Of a DNA stretch of 64,000 nucleotides, positions 1 through 8,322 are shown in pieces. The notes beneath the pieces were generated by a model that did no database searches, was not told where the DNA came from, and saw only the letters and a program-made list of their open reading frames with translations. The stretch is from Allobosea psychrotolerans (GTDB lineage: Bacteria > Pseudomonadota > Alphaproteobacteria > Rhizobiales > Beijerinckiaceae). Every line of letters starts with the position of its first letter. Position 1 is the first letter of the stretch. The translations under genes and the position numbers were made by a program. The stretch spans positions 248,001 to 312,000 of the forward strand of contig NZ_PQFZ01000001.1 of NCBI RefSeq assembly GCF_002917105.1. Reading direction: 5' to 3'.

Positions 1-618
1 CTGCCGCTCGACCAGTTCGTGATGACGCCGCAGGGCTGGTGCGAGCGTCTGGTCGGGCTCGATACGGCGGGCGAGCTGAGCTTTGGCCTGTCGGCAATCG
101 ACGCCGGGCTGTCGCTGGCTGCGCCACAGGGGGCGCTTCTCGAGCAGCCGCTTGCGGCGCTCGATATTGTCGCAGGGCTTGCCCGTCACCTTGCCGAGGC
201 TGGCGGGGTGGCGCTGCTGATCGATTACGGCTCGACCCGGTCCGGCTTTGGCGACACGCTCCAGGCTATGAAGCGCCACGCCTTCACGCCGCCGCTCAGC
301 GAGCCCGGCGAGGCTGATCTCACCGTCCATGTCGATTTCGCGCGTATGGCGCAGGCCGGCCTGTCGTCCGGTGCAGCGGCGCATGGTCCGGCGACCCAGC
401 GTGATTTCCTGCTGGCGCTGGGCTTGGGGGCGCGCGCGCAGGCGCTGTCGCGCAGGGCCAGCGGCGACCAGGGGGCCGCGATTTCTGCCGCCTTCGACCG
501 CCTGACCGAACAAGGCGCGACCGGCATGGGCGAATTATTCAAGGTTTTGGCGCTATCGCATCGGAGCCTGCCGCCACTGCCCGGATTTGACCTTCATCGG
601 CTGCCAGAGCAGGTCTGA
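1..618 (+). CDS. MidA-like SAM-dependent methyltransferase (COG1565), 5' truncated
   Basis: The frame is open from the first base of the window, so the N-terminus lies outside; 205 C-terminal residues remain. Visible features are a GGVALLIDYG strand, a TVHVDF segment and a GPATQRDFLLALGLGAR segment, all characteristic of the COG1565/NDUFAF7 (MidA) family, whose eukaryotic member methylates an arginine of a respiratory complex I subunit. The substrate in bacteria is not established. The SAM-binding motif should lie upstream of the window. It is followed after 18 bp by pgeF on the same strand, so the two are probably one transcript; in many alphaproteobacteria lgt precedes this pair. Confidence 0.85.
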   Translation: MPLDQFVMTPQGWCERLVGLDTAGELSFGLSAIDAGLSLAAPQGALLEQPLAALDIVAGLARHLAEAGGVALLIDYGSTRSGFGDTLQAMKRHAFTPPLSEPGEADLTVHVDFARMAQAGLSSGAAAHGPATQRDFLLALGLGARAQALSRRASGDQGAAISAAFDRLTEQGATGMGELFKVLALSHRSLPPLPGFDLHRLPEQV

Positions 619-636
619 AGCCAGCGGCTCCAGCAG

Positions 637-1419
637 ATGAAACCGGATCAGACGATGTTCATCACCTCTCCCGATCTCGCCAATGAACCCGGCATCCGCC
701 ACGCCTTCTTCACTCGCGAGGGCGGCGTTTCGACCGGGATCTTCGCATCGCTCAACGGCGGCATGGGTTCATCCGACGAACCTGCGGCGATCGCCGAGAA
801 TCGCGCGCGCATGGCGGCGCATCTCAAGGTCGCGCCCGATCATCTGCTCAGCCTCTACCAGGTGCATTCGCCCGACGTGGAGGTGGTGACCGGCCCCTGG
901 CCGGGCGAGAGGCCCAAAGCCGACGCGATGGTGAGCATGGCCCATGGCGTTGCGCTTGGGGTGTCGAGCGCCGATTGCGGGCCGATCCTCTTCGCCGATA
1001 GCGAGGCACGCGTCATCGGCGCGGCGCATTCGGGCTGGAAAGGCGCCTTCACCGGCGTCGTCGCCGCGACGGTGACGGCGATGGAGAAGCTCGGAGCGAG
1101 GCGCGAGCGCATCCTGGCCGTGCTCGGCCCGACGATCAGCGCCCAAGCCTATGAGGTGGGTCCCGAATTCGTCGAGCGCTTCAAGGCCGCGAATCCGACC
1201 TATGCGCGCTTCTTCGCTGCCTCCGAGCGGCCGGCCCACGCCATGTTCGATCTGCCCGCCTTCATCGGGCTTAGGGCGCAGGAAGCCGGTATCGGCCGAT
1301 TCGTCGATCTGGGTCTTTGCACCTATGGCGATGAGCAGCGCTTCTTCAGCTATCGCCGCACGACGCATCGGGCAGAGGCGGATTATGGCCGGCTGATCTC
1401 GGCGATCGCGCTGGATTGA
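637..1419 (+). CDS. pgeF: Peptidoglycan editing factor PgeF (YfiH/laccase-domain family)
   Basis: This 260-residue protein is full length for the YfiH family, purine-nucleoside-phosphorylase-like metalloenzymes that in E. coli remove mis-incorporated L-Ser-containing precursors from peptidoglycan synthesis; older annotations call it polyphenol oxidase. The three metal-ligand segments are present: QVHS (His about 77), ADCGPILF (Cys about 114) and AAHSGWKG (His about 131). The ATG at 637 is 18 bp after the upstream methyltransferase stop and is preceded by only a weak purine-rich stretch, consistent with co-translation in one operon. Confidence 0.92.
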   Translation: MKPDQTMFITSPDLANEPGIRHAFFTREGGVSTGIFASLNGGMGSSDEPAAIAENRARMAAHLKVAPDHLLSLYQVHSPDVEVVTGPWPGERPKADAMVSMAHGVALGVSSADCGPILFADSEARVIGAAHSGWKGAFTGVVAATVTAMEKLGARRERILAVLGPTISAQAYEVGPEFVERFKAANPTYARFFAASERPAHAMFDLPAFIGLRAQEAGIGRFVDLGLCTYGDEQRFFSYRRTTHRAEADYGRLISAIALD

Positions 1420-1522
1420 CCGGTAAGGGCGAGTCTTTTCATCTTTTCGATCTGGAGTTGCATCGTCCGGCGGACGGAGTCATCGTCCGTTCGCCACATG
1501 GCGTGGCCTCTTGGGGGGAAAC

Positions 1523-1807
1523 ATGGAACAGATCTTGATGAACCTCGTCGCCGGTGCCATCGGCGGAAATGCGGTGGGCAAGGCCACTCCGACCTTCGAT
1601 CTCGGCACATTGGGTAACACCATCTCCGGTCTTGTCGGCGGCGGCGTTCTCGGTCAGCTCATCCCGCTCGTCCTGCCGGCTCTCTCCACGGCGATGCAGG
1701 GCGGCAGCTTCAGCGTGGGCAGCATCCTCACGAATCTGATCGGCGGCGGTGCCGGCGGCGCCATCCTGACCGCCATCATCGGTGCCGTGAAGAACAAGGC
1801 GGCCTGA
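1523..1807 (+). CDS. Small glycine-rich hydrophobic protein
   Basis: The protein has 94 residues. The ATG at 1523 is preferred to an in-frame TTG at 1511 because a strong GGGGGGAA ribosome binding site lies at 1513-1520. There is no Lys/Arg-led signal peptide. The chain is rich in Gly, Ala, Leu and Ile with glycine-zipper-like stretches (GAIGGNAVG near residue 11, SGLVGGGVLG near 35, LIGGGAGGA near 72), a pattern found in membrane-inserting peptides, bacteriocins and some oligomeric membrane proteins. I do not recognise the family. It stands alone, with a hairpin downstream at 1886-1920. Confidence 0.7.
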   Translation: MEQILMNLVAGAIGGNAVGKATPTFDLGTLGNTISGLVGGGVLGQLIPLVLPALSTAMQGGSFSVGSILTNLIGGGAGGAILTAIIGAVKNKAA

Positions 1808-1885
1808 GCCTGGGCCAGCGGCGGCTGGACTGGCCGGCTGCCGGTTGAAAGATCCGAGGCTGATTTTGTCGGGCGGTAGCGCATC

Positions 1886-1920
1886 AAGGGCGCGCTCCTG
1901 GATTGGGTGCGCCCTTGTTT
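1886..1920 (+). terminator. Probable intrinsic terminator after the glycine-rich gene
   Basis: AAGGGCGC at 1886-1893 is complementary to GCGCCCTT at 1909-1916, with a 15-base loop and a following GTTT. The stem is strong but the T tract is short, so termination is plausible, not certain. Confidence 0.45.
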
Positions 1921-1972
1921 CGTCGTGCTGAAGGATCGTAGCTTCGTTTGCCTCCAACGAGTTGAAACCAGC

Positions 1973-2602
1973 ATGCCCCGCTCCATCGACTATTATTTCA
2001 CGCTGCTCTCGCCCTGGACCTATCTCGGTCATTCCGCTTTCGTCGCGATGGCGCGGCGGCATGGCTGCGAGATCGTGTACAGGCCGACGCCGTTGCGCAT
2101 GGTCTTCGACGAGACCGGCGGCCTGCCCTTGCCGAAGCGTCATCCGGTGCGCCAGCGCTATCGCATCCTCGAACTCCAGCGCTGGCGCGAGAAGCGTGGC
2201 TTGCCGCTGGTGCTCTACCCCAAGCATTTTCCATTCGACGTCTCGCTGGCGGACCGCGTCGTGATCGCGATTCAAGAGGCTGGGGGCGATCCTTCCGGTT
2301 TCGTCGGAGAGGTGCTCGCCGGCGTCTGGGCGCGGGACGAGGATCTATCGCAGCGGGATCTGCTCTCCGGCATCGCCGATGCGGCGGGCTTCAACGGCGC
2401 CGCCCTGCTTGAGACCGCCGATAGCGAGGCCGTGCTTCAGATCTATGCGGCGACGATCAACAGCGCCATCGCAGCCGGCGTGTTCGGCGCGCCGAGCTAT
2501 GTGCTGGATGGCGAGGTGTTTTGGGGGCAGGACCGGCTCGAATTGCTGGACGATGCCTTGAGCAGCCAGCGCGCGGCCTATCGCGTCGACGCGCAGGTCT
2601 GA
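1973..2602 (+). CDS. DsbA-family isomerase-like protein (2-hydroxychromene-2-carboxylate isomerase type)
   Basis: This 209-residue protein starts at the ATG at 1973 (MPRSIDYYFTLLSPWTYLG). The opening YYFTLLSPW motif, the central helical insert and the C-terminal GVFGAPSYVLDGEVFWGQDRL strand (cis-Pro in GAPS) are the signature of the kappa-GST/NahD branch of the thioredoxin fold. NahD enzymes use glutathione to isomerise an aromatic intermediate of naphthalene degradation, but no such pathway is nearby, so the true substrate is unknown. An upstream frame extension to 1907 overlaps the hairpin and is rejected as start. Confidence 0.85.
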   Translation: MPRSIDYYFTLLSPWTYLGHSAFVAMARRHGCEIVYRPTPLRMVFDETGGLPLPKRHPVRQRYRILELQRWREKRGLPLVLYPKHFPFDVSLADRVVIAIQEAGGDPSGFVGEVLAGVWARDEDLSQRDLLSGIADAAGFNGAALLETADSEAVLQIYAATINSAIAAGVFGAPSYVLDGEVFWGQDRLELLDDALSSQRAAYRVDAQV

Positions 2603-2665
2603 CCGACGCGCGAGTCTGACCGAGGCGCAAATCCGACGCTGATCCGAAGCTCAGCGGAGGCTCGG

Positions 2666-3421
2666 TCAGCCGACGATATCGGGCGTACGCCAGCCGAGAT
2701 GCTGGCCGGCGTCGACCGCTATCATCTGTCCGGTCACCGAGCGCGCCCGGGCGAGGTAGAGCACGGCCTCTGCGATCTCTGCCGCGTCGACCTTGTGCCG
2801 AAGCAGGGTTCCGGCGATCTCCGCTTCCATCAGCGCGGCGCCGTCATGCGAATTGGGCAGGGTCGGACCGGGGCCGACGGCGTTGACGCGGATATGCGGC
2901 GCCAGCGCCTGCGCCATAGTCTGCGTCGCCGTCAGCAGGGCGGCTTTGCTCAGGGTGTAGGAGTAATATTGCGGCGTCAGCTTCCAGACCCGCTGGTCGA
3001 TGATGTTCACGATCGCGCCGTCGATCCCGGTGGGCAGGCGGTTGGCCATCGCGCCGGCGAGCACCGAAGGCGCACGCAGGTTGATCGAGAACTGACGGTT
3101 CCAGGTCGGCACGTCGATCGTGCGGACATCGTCGAGCAGGAAGCTCGATGCGTTGTTGACGAGCAGGGTGACCGGGCCGAGCACCGCCTCGACCGCTGGC
3201 AGGATCGCTTCGACGGCTACGGGATCGGCGAGATCGGCGGGAATCACGCAGGCCTGGACACCTTGCGCCACCAGGCTGGCGGCAAGCGCGTCCGCCTCCT
3301 CGCGCGCGCTGCTGCAATGGATCGCGACGACATAGCCGGCCTCCGCCAGGCGCTCGACGATGGCGCGGCCGATCCGCTTCGCGCCCCCCGTGACCAGTGC
3401 GACCTCAGCCATCGCGGCCAT
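2666..3421 (-). CDS. SDR family oxidoreductase, pteridine-reductase-like
   Basis: This 251-residue short-chain dehydrogenase has the NADP-binding motif TGGAKRIGRAI near residue 12, NNASSF near 90 and the catalytic YSYTLSK. The TGGAKRIG form with Arg is typical of FolM/pteridine reductases, which reduce dihydropterins; folate-type activity is inference. It overlaps the 3' end of the upstream glycosyltransferase by 17 bp (or 8 bp if the second ATG, at 3412, is used), so the two are translationally coupled and transcribed leftward. Confidence 0.85.
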   Translation of the reverse strand: MAAMAEVALVTGGAKRIGRAIVERLAEAGYVVAIHCSSAREEADALAASLVAQGVQACVIPADLADPVAVEAILPAVEAVLGPVTLLVNNASSFLLDDVRTIDVPTWNRQFSINLRAPSVLAGAMANRLPTGIDGAIVNIIDQRVWKLTPQYYSYTLSKAALLTATQTMAQALAPHIRVNAVGPGPTLPNSHDGAALMEAEIAGTLLRHKVDAAEIAEAVLYLARARSVTGQMIAVDAGQHLGWRTPDIVG

Positions 3422-4202
3422 CCGGGCGTTTCGCGGAAGAGCGGCGCTGCAGCCGCCGCTCCCAATGCTTGGCGACGCGCAGATAACGATAGAAGGCGTA
3501 GTTCATCGCCGTCATGAAACCGTAGACGCCGCGCAGCGCATGGCGGCGGCCGATATAGGCCTTGATGAAGTTGGCGGGGAATTCGGCTACGAGCCGGAAC
3601 ACGGACAAGGTCGCGTTGCGCCGGTCGAGATCGTCAGCCTGCGCGTCGCTATAGCCGTTGAGCTTGTCCATCTGCTCGCCGAGCGACCGGACGGAATAGT
3701 GATGCACCGTGCCCTTCAGCCGCGCGACGCGGGCATCGGGGGCAAGGTCGACGCGGTCATGGACCGGGGAGGGGGAATAGCGGCCCTTCGCCTTGCGGTA
3801 GAGCCGCACCGGTGAGAGTGCGTAAGCGAAGCGATGCGGCGCGGGCTCGCCGGGAAAGATCTCCGCGATGCGCAGCTTATAGGCGTCGGCGGCCGGCTGG
3901 CCCTGGCTGAAGAGCTCCGTGATCTCGGTCGCGAGATCGGCTGGGACGACTTCGTCGGCATCGAGATTGAGCAGCCAATCATGGCGGCAGAGATCCTCGG
4001 CGAAGCGCTTCTGCGGGCCGTAACCCGGCCAGGGATTGAAGACGACGCGCGCGCCAAGGCTCTCCGCAATGGCCTGCGTGCCGTCCGTCGAGCCGGAATC
4101 GACCACGAGGATGTCATCGCTCAGCGCGCGGACCGCCTCAATTGTCCGTGCGATGCGATCGGCCTCGTCGCGCGTGATAATGAAAATCGAAAGAGGCGGC
4201 AC
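3405..4202 (-). CDS. Family 2 glycosyltransferase (WaaE/KdtX-like)
   Basis: A 265-residue GT-A enzyme with the nucleotide-sugar motif VVDSGSTDGT near residue 34 and the metal-binding LNLDADE near 78; the WPGYGPQKRFA segment between them is typical of the WaaE/KdtX beta-1,4-glucosyltransferases that decorate the lipopolysaccharide inner core. It would act at the inner face of the cytoplasmic membrane. The only usable start is GTG at 4202, as no ATG occurs between it and the in-frame stop at 4239-4241. It is the first gene of a two-gene leftward unit with the SDR. Confidence 0.85.
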   Translation of the reverse strand: MPPLSIFIITRDEADRIARTIEAVRALSDDILVVDSGSTDGTQAIAESLGARVVFNPWPGYGPQKRFAEDLCRHDWLLNLDADEVVPADLATEITELFSQGQPAADAYKLRIAEIFPGEPAPHRFAYALSPVRLYRKAKGRYSPSPVHDRVDLAPDARVARLKGTVHHYSVRSLGEQMDKLNGYSDAQADDLDRRNATLSVFRLVAEFPANFIKAYIGRRHALRGVYGFMTAMNYAFYRYLRVAKHWERRLQRRSSAKRPDGRDG

Positions 4203-4577
4203 CCGCGGTATCTCATTCTGTGATTGGTCGTTTCCGGCTTAAGCACGCGTCGCCGATACCGGCAAGCGGGTCGATGAGACCCCCGCGCCAGGAGCAACGG
4301 AACCTTACGACAAGGCCGGCGTTATGCGTTTGGAAGGGTGGGGCGTTTCAAAAGTGTATTAGTATTCAATTTACTATTCAGTGTGCTTTAACAGTGATTA
4401 ATCTGGATTAATGCTTTTGCCGTAGTCATCCCCATTCGTGCCGCATTTCTGCCGCGGTCTGCAAGCCTGATGTGCTTCTGACGCAACAGACAAAGGCGCG
4501 GCGACGTCTTATATACGGTTCATCGAATTCACCCGCCGCGCCTCAAGCCGGCACTAGCGACGACTAAGGAGTATACC
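4203..4577. other. AT-rich intergenic region between glycosyltransferase and porin gene
   Basis: These 375 bp separate divergently transcribed genes. No ORF of substance or RNA gene is seen. The stretch from about 4330 to 4440 is clearly richer in A and T than its surroundings. The right part carries the porin promoter and ribosome binding site, and the remainder is probably a long upstream regulatory region of the outer-membrane gene. Confidence 0.5.
4487..4515 (+). promoter_or_regulatory. Candidate sigma70-type promoter of the porin gene
   Basis: CAGACA at 4487-4492 and TATATA at 4510-4515 are separated by exactly 17 bp and resemble -35 and -10 boxes. The leader would be about 55 nt and ends in a strong AAGGAG ribosome binding site at 4566-4571, six bases before the ATG, which suits a highly expressed envelope protein. 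Confidence 0.45.
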
Positions 4578-5261
4578 ATGAAGAAATATCTGCTTTCGAG
4601 CGTCGCGGCTCTGGGCCTCGTCGCCGCCGGCGCCGCCTCCGCCGCTGACCTGCCGTCCCGCAAGGGCCCGGTCGTCGCTCCGGTCTATGCCCCGATCTTC
4701 ACCTGGACCGGTTTCTACGTCGGTGCGAACGCCGGCTACGGCTTCGGCCAGGTCGACTCGACCAATCTCGGCGTCATCGGCAAGTACGACGATCCGGATG
4801 GTTTCGTCGGCGGCGGTCAGATCGGCTACAACTACCAGATCGGCCAGTTCGTCCTCGGCCTCGAGGCTGACTTCCAGGGCGCTGATCTGAAGTCGCAGAC
4901 CGCTCTCGTCGCCTCGGGCATCCGCGCCTCGAACGAGCTGAACTATTTCGGCACCGTCCGTGGCCGCGTCGGTTACGCGTTCGACCGGTTCCTGCCCTAC
5001 GTCACCGGCGGTTTCGCTTACGGTCAGGTGAAGAACAAGATCACCACCCCGGTTGCGTCGTTCAGCGACGACAACACCCAGTATGGCTGGACGCTCGGTG
5101 GCGGTCTTGAATACGCCTTCACCAACAACTGGACTGCCAAGATCGAGTACCTCTACGTCGACCTCGACAAGGAGTCGCTCAATGTTCCCGGCGGCACCTT
5201 CACCTCGAAGGTCGAGACCAAGTTCTCGGTCGTCCGCGCTGGCCTGAACTACAAGTTCTAG
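4578..5261 (+). CDS. Outer-membrane beta-barrel protein (Omp25/Omp31-type porin family)
   Basis: 227 residues with a signal peptide (MKKYLLSSVAALGL..., cleavage likely after ASA near residue 22), then DLPSRKGP and the characteristic WTGFYVGANAGYGFG strand opening. The barrel consists of alternating aromatic strands (GQIGYNYQIGQFVLGLEADFQG, RVGYAFDRFLPYVTGGFAYG) and ends NYKF, the terminal Phe expected for Bam-dependent insertion. Such proteins are abundant eight-stranded barrels in Hyphomicrobiales. It is monocistronic, with its own promoter, an optimal ribosome binding site and a strong terminator. Codon use is strongly biased to C-ending codons, again indicating high expression. Confidence 0.93.
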   Translation: MKKYLLSSVAALGLVAAGAASAADLPSRKGPVVAPVYAPIFTWTGFYVGANAGYGFGQVDSTNLGVIGKYDDPDGFVGGGQIGYNYQIGQFVLGLEADFQGADLKSQTALVASGIRASNELNYFGTVRGRVGYAFDRFLPYVTGGFAYGQVKNKITTPVASFSDDNTQYGWTLGGGLEYAFTNNWTAKIEYLYVDLDKESLNVPGGTFTSKVETKFSVVRAGLNYKF

Positions 5262-5288
5262 TCTCGATCCCCTCACGGGGTTGATGAG

Positions 5289-5316
5289 CCCGGTGGCTAC
5301 GGCCACCGGGTTTTTT
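5289..5316 (+). terminator. Strong intrinsic terminator of the porin gene
   Basis: CCCGGTGGC (5289-5297) pairs perfectly with GCCACCGGG (5302-5310) across a TACG tetraloop, followed by six T residues at 5311-5316. Confidence 0.93.
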
Positions 5317-5391
5317 ATTGTCTGGAGCGCTGTCGCCGTGTTCGGGCTTGCGTCATCCCGATACGCGCCTCGGAATGCGAGGGTCTAACAC

Positions 5392-5429
5392 GGAAAACGC
5401 GCCGTCATCCCGGATGACAGCGCGTTTCC
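5392..5429 (-). terminator. Nested hairpin downstream of the GST gene
   Basis: An outer arm GGAAAACGCG/CGCGTTTCC with one bulged base encloses GTCATCC/GGATGAC. It lies 28 bp beyond the leftward GST stop and, read on the minus strand, is followed by TTTTCC. It also contains the GTCATCC core of the palindromic repeat family seen elsewhere in the window, so it may be a repeat that has been recruited as a terminator. Confidence 0.45.
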
Positions 5430-5457
5430 AGTAGAAGACAAGCCGCGTTGCGGTCGT

Positions 5458-6063
5458 TCAGCCTTTGAAGCGGGTTGCCTCGAAGGCCGGCACCTTTGCC
5501 GCGAAGGCATCGAGCCAGGCGACAAGCGCCGGATACTCGGCACGCCAGGCCCCGGCAAAGCGCAGATCGAGATAGCCGAGCGCGCAGGCGAGCGCGATCT
5601 CGCCGATGCGCGGCCGGTCGGGATAGGCGGGAGGCGCGACTTCCAAGGCGATCAGCGCCCGCGAGACCTTGCCCGCTTGATTGGCGACCCAGGCCGCGTT
5701 GCGGCCTTCCTCGGGACGGAAGCGGGTCTCATAGACCTGCAGCAGCGCAGCGTCGCAGATGCCGTCGGCCAGCGCCTGCAGGCGCAGCTGAGGGAACCTG
5801 GCCACGCCGGCTGGGATGATTTTGCCGCCGCCGGCGAGATGGTCGAGATAGTCGACGATGACGCGCGAATCGAACAGCGTGGTGCCGTCCTCCAGCACGA
5901 GCGTCGGGATCTTGCCGAGCGGGTTCTGCTGGCGCAGCGGGTCGGCCGGGTCGTTGGTGTCGGCGGCGACGATGTCGATTGTGTCGATCAGGCCGAGCTC
6001 GAGCGCGGCGATCTTGACCTTGCGGCCGAAGGGAGAGGCGGGCGAGGAGCGCAAGGTCAGCAT
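5458..6063 (-). CDS. Glutathione S-transferase
   Basis: 201 residues with an N-terminal thioredoxin fold (MLTLRSSPASPFGRKV with Ser in the active-site turn, cis-Pro in GKIPTLVLEDG, DSRVIVDYLD) and an all-helical C-terminal domain. It resembles the YibF branch of bacterial GSTs. The ATG at 6063 begins the first strand; the longer open frame upstream does not encode GST sequence. It is the last gene of a leftward run of four and sits 44 bp after rlmJ. Confidence 0.9.
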   Translation of the reverse strand: MLTLRSSPASPFGRKVKIAALELGLIDTIDIVAADTNDPADPLRQQNPLGKIPTLVLEDGTTLFDSRVIVDYLDHLAGGGKIIPAGVARFPQLRLQALADGICDAALLQVYETRFRPEEGRNAAWVANQAGKVSRALIALEVAPPAYPDRPRIGEIALACALGYLDLRFAGAWRAEYPALVAWLDAFAAKVPAFEATRFKG

Positions 6064-6107
6064 CGGTCGTATCCTGGTCGTGGGAAAAAGGCAGGCGAGG
6101 GGGAATG

Positions 6108-6959
6108 TCAGCCGTCCGGGCGGATCGGCTCGCAAAGGTAGCGCGGGCTCGGCCCCTGGGCGAGGCGCTCGGTCAGGGCCGGCAGCAGAATCGCGGCATC
6201 CTCCGCCAGCTTCCAGGGCGGATTGACGATGAGCAGGCCCGTCGCGCTCAGACCCCCGGCGGCTTCGGGGCGATCGACATCGATCTCGAGACGCAGCAGC
6301 CGCCCGATTCCCGCAGCCAGAATGGCGCTGGTGAGATTGGCGACGGCGACGCGGTCCTTGACCGGATACCAGAGCGCATAGATCCCGTTGGGCCATTTGC
6401 GGTGAGCGGCGATGAACTCGGCCTCCAGCGTCGCGAACTCGTCCTTCTCCTCGAAGGGCGGGTCGATCAGCGCGAGGCCGCGCCGTTCCTTCGGCGGCAC
6501 ATTGGCGCGCAGCACGTTCCAGCCGTCGATCGCCAGCGCCTTGCAGCGCGAATCGCGTCCAAGCACGGCGGCGAGCTTCTTATGCGTGTGCTCGTGCAGT
6601 TCAGCTGCGATCAGCCGGTCGTCGGCGCGCATGGCGTGGCGGCAAAGCCAGGGCGAACCGGGATAGGCGTCGGCGCCATAAAGCGCGCGCGCGCCGGCAA
6701 GCGCATTGCGCCAAGGCTTCAGCAGCTCTTCGACGGCAGGCGACAGCAGCGATCGGTCGATTCGGGCGACGCCGTCCTTCCACTCATGGGTACGCAGCGC
6801 TTCTTCCGAGCCGAGATCGTAGCGGCCGGCTCCGGCATGGGTGTCGACGACGCGATAGGGCGTGTCCTTGGCGTTCAGATGCGTCAGGATGCGCGTAAGA
6901 ATCACATGCTTCAGGACGTCGGCGAAATTTCCGGCATGGAAGCCGTGACGATAGTTCAT
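6108..6959 (-). CDS. rlmJ: 23S rRNA (adenine(2030)-N6)-methyltransferase RlmJ
   Basis: 283 residues, the normal length for RlmJ (YhiR). The N-terminal MNYRHGFHAGNFADVLKH is family-diagnostic, DTHAGAG near residue 40 is the SAM-binding loop, and LIDPPFE is the catalytic DPPF-type motif of N6-adenine methyltransferases. It methylates A2030 of 23S rRNA before ribosome assembly is complete. The gene follows the RNase T2 gene by 31 bp in the same direction. Confidence 0.95.
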   Translation of the reverse strand: MNYRHGFHAGNFADVLKHVILTRILTHLNAKDTPYRVVDTHAGAGRYDLGSEEALRTHEWKDGVARIDRSLLSPAVEELLKPWRNALAGARALYGADAYPGSPWLCRHAMRADDRLIAAELHEHTHKKLAAVLGRDSRCKALAIDGWNVLRANVPPKERRGLALIDPPFEEKDEFATLEAEFIAAHRKWPNGIYALWYPVKDRVAVANLTSAILAAGIGRLLRLEIDVDRPEAAGGLSATGLLIVNPPWKLAEDAAILLPALTERLAQGPSPRYLCEPIRPDG

Positions 6960-6990
6960 TGCGCGCTCTTACGCGGCTTTTACGCGCGTG

Positions 6991-7662
6991 TCAGCGTGGC
7001 GCGACGACGGTGATGTCGCGGGCGCGGCAGCCGGAGCGGTCGACCTCCTGGCAGGTCTGGAAATTGCGCAGATCCTTGCTGAAGCAGATGCGCACCTCCT
7101 GCAGCACGCCGCGCTTGCAGCCGACCGACATCATGTCGGTGCGCAAGCCCGGATTGGCGGCCACAAAGGCGCGTTCGATGTCGAGCGCCGTCCAGTTCTG
7201 GTCGCTATCGGCTTTCGCCAGGGAGGGCGGGATCACGACCTTGTCGCGGGCGCGCCGGATGTCGGCGAAATAGTCGCTCGGGCTCGATCCCGAACAGGTG
7301 CCGTGCTTGCGCCATTCATACCGGGCGAGGCTTTCGCTCGGGAACAGGCCTTGCGCCTGGTCGAGTGCGATTCGCGACGGGGTTCGGCCGGACGGTCCGC
7401 AATCGCTGGGGTAGCCGCGCTCATATTGCGGCCACAGGCCATGCACGACGAAACGCAGATTGGCGCCGCTGGCGCATTGCTCGCGATTGCGGTCGCTGCC
7501 GCCGTCGAGTTCGCAGAAGCCGGGCGACCAGGACAGGGCCAGTACGTAGAAATCGAAATCGCCGGGCTCGGCGCCGCGGTTGTTGCGGCCCTGCGCCAGT
7601 GCCGGCAGGCCTGAGAGAATCAGGCCGGCGAAGAACAGGGCGATGAGGCGCCGCTTCGTCAT
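6991..7662 (-). CDS. Secreted ribonuclease T2
   Basis: 223 residues with a signal peptide (MTKRRLIALFFAGLILSG, ALA near 23). Both catalytic boxes of the T2 family are intact: CAS1 FVVHGLWPQY (His about 74) and CAS2 EWRKHGTC (His about 120). Six or more cysteines suggest disulfides in the periplasm. T2 enzymes cleave RNA non-specifically through 2',3'-cyclic phosphates. The ATG at 7662 was chosen because it begins the signal peptide; the upstream extension is charged and overlaps the neighbour. It starts 17 bp after the stop of the small secreted-protein gene, so the two are cotranscribed. Confidence 0.93.
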   Translation of the reverse strand: MTKRRLIALFFAGLILSGLPALAQGRNNRGAEPGDFDFYVLALSWSPGFCELDGGSDRNREQCASGANLRFVVHGLWPQYERGYPSDCGPSGRTPSRIALDQAQGLFPSESLARYEWRKHGTCSGSSPSDYFADIRRARDKVVIPPSLAKADSDQNWTALDIERAFVAANPGLRTDMMSVGCKRGVLQEVRICFSKDLRNFQTCQEVDRSGCRARDITVVAPR

Positions 7663-7679
7663 GGCGCGCGGTCGGCCGT

Positions 7680-8141
7680 TCAGGGCCGCGCCATCTTGCA
7701 GTCCGGTGCATAGGAGCGGTGCCGGTCGAGCCCGCTGACGCACCAGTTGACGTTCCAGGTGTAGCCGAACAGGCCGAGGCTCTCGCGCACGGAATAGTCG
7801 ACGCGGTGCAGGCTGCCATCGTTCAGCGCGACGCGCCCGGTGCAGAAGCGGCGCGGAATGAAGTCGTCGCCCCAGGGCCTGAAGGCGACCGGCGCGATGC
7901 GGTCATAGGTCACGACCTGGAGCGGCCCCCAGAACTTGGCTTCGCGCGAGTTGAACCAGCTGCTGATCTGGCCCAGCACGGCAGGGTCCTCGCAAGCCGG
8001 CAGGTTGCCGTACATCGGGATGACCCGGTTCTCGGCGATGTCGGGCGGCGCGACATGGCGGCGACTCGATGCCTCGGCAGGCAATACAGCCGTCAGGCAA
8101 GCGAGAGAGAGCAGGGCGGTTCGCAGCAAAGCGCGGCGCAT
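7680..8141 (-). CDS. Conserved secreted protein next to RNase T2
   Basis: 153 residues with a signal peptide (RRALLRTALLSLACLTAVLPAEA) and then a compact domain with four cysteines (ACEDP, RFCTGR, NWCVSG, PDCKM), so probably two disulfides in the periplasm. Trp, Tyr and Phe are unusually frequent. No enzymatic motif is seen and I do not recognise a named family. It is the first gene of the leftward run and is tightly linked to the RNase T2 gene, which suggests a related periplasmic role, possibly a partner of the nuclease, but this is inference only. Confidence 0.8.
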   Translation of the reverse strand: MRRALLRTALLSLACLTAVLPAEASSRRHVAPPDIAENRVIPMYGNLPACEDPAVLGQISSWFNSREAKFWGPLQVVTYDRIAPVAFRPWGDDFIPRRFCTGRVALNDGSLHRVDYSVRESLGLFGYTWNVNWCVSGLDRHRSYAPDCKMARP

Positions 8142-8322
8142 GGGAGCAAAGCCTCGTGCAGGTGGGCCAGATTATGACGCACGATGGCTGGCGGCGGAGT
8201 CGGGGTCAAGGCGCTCGCATGCGCGCGGGTGTCTCTGGGCATGCGCTGTTGCATTTCGATCCGGTCTGGTGCGGCTGATCGGATCGTGGAAACTAATTAC
8301 CTTAGCGCAGCTGGAGGGCAGA

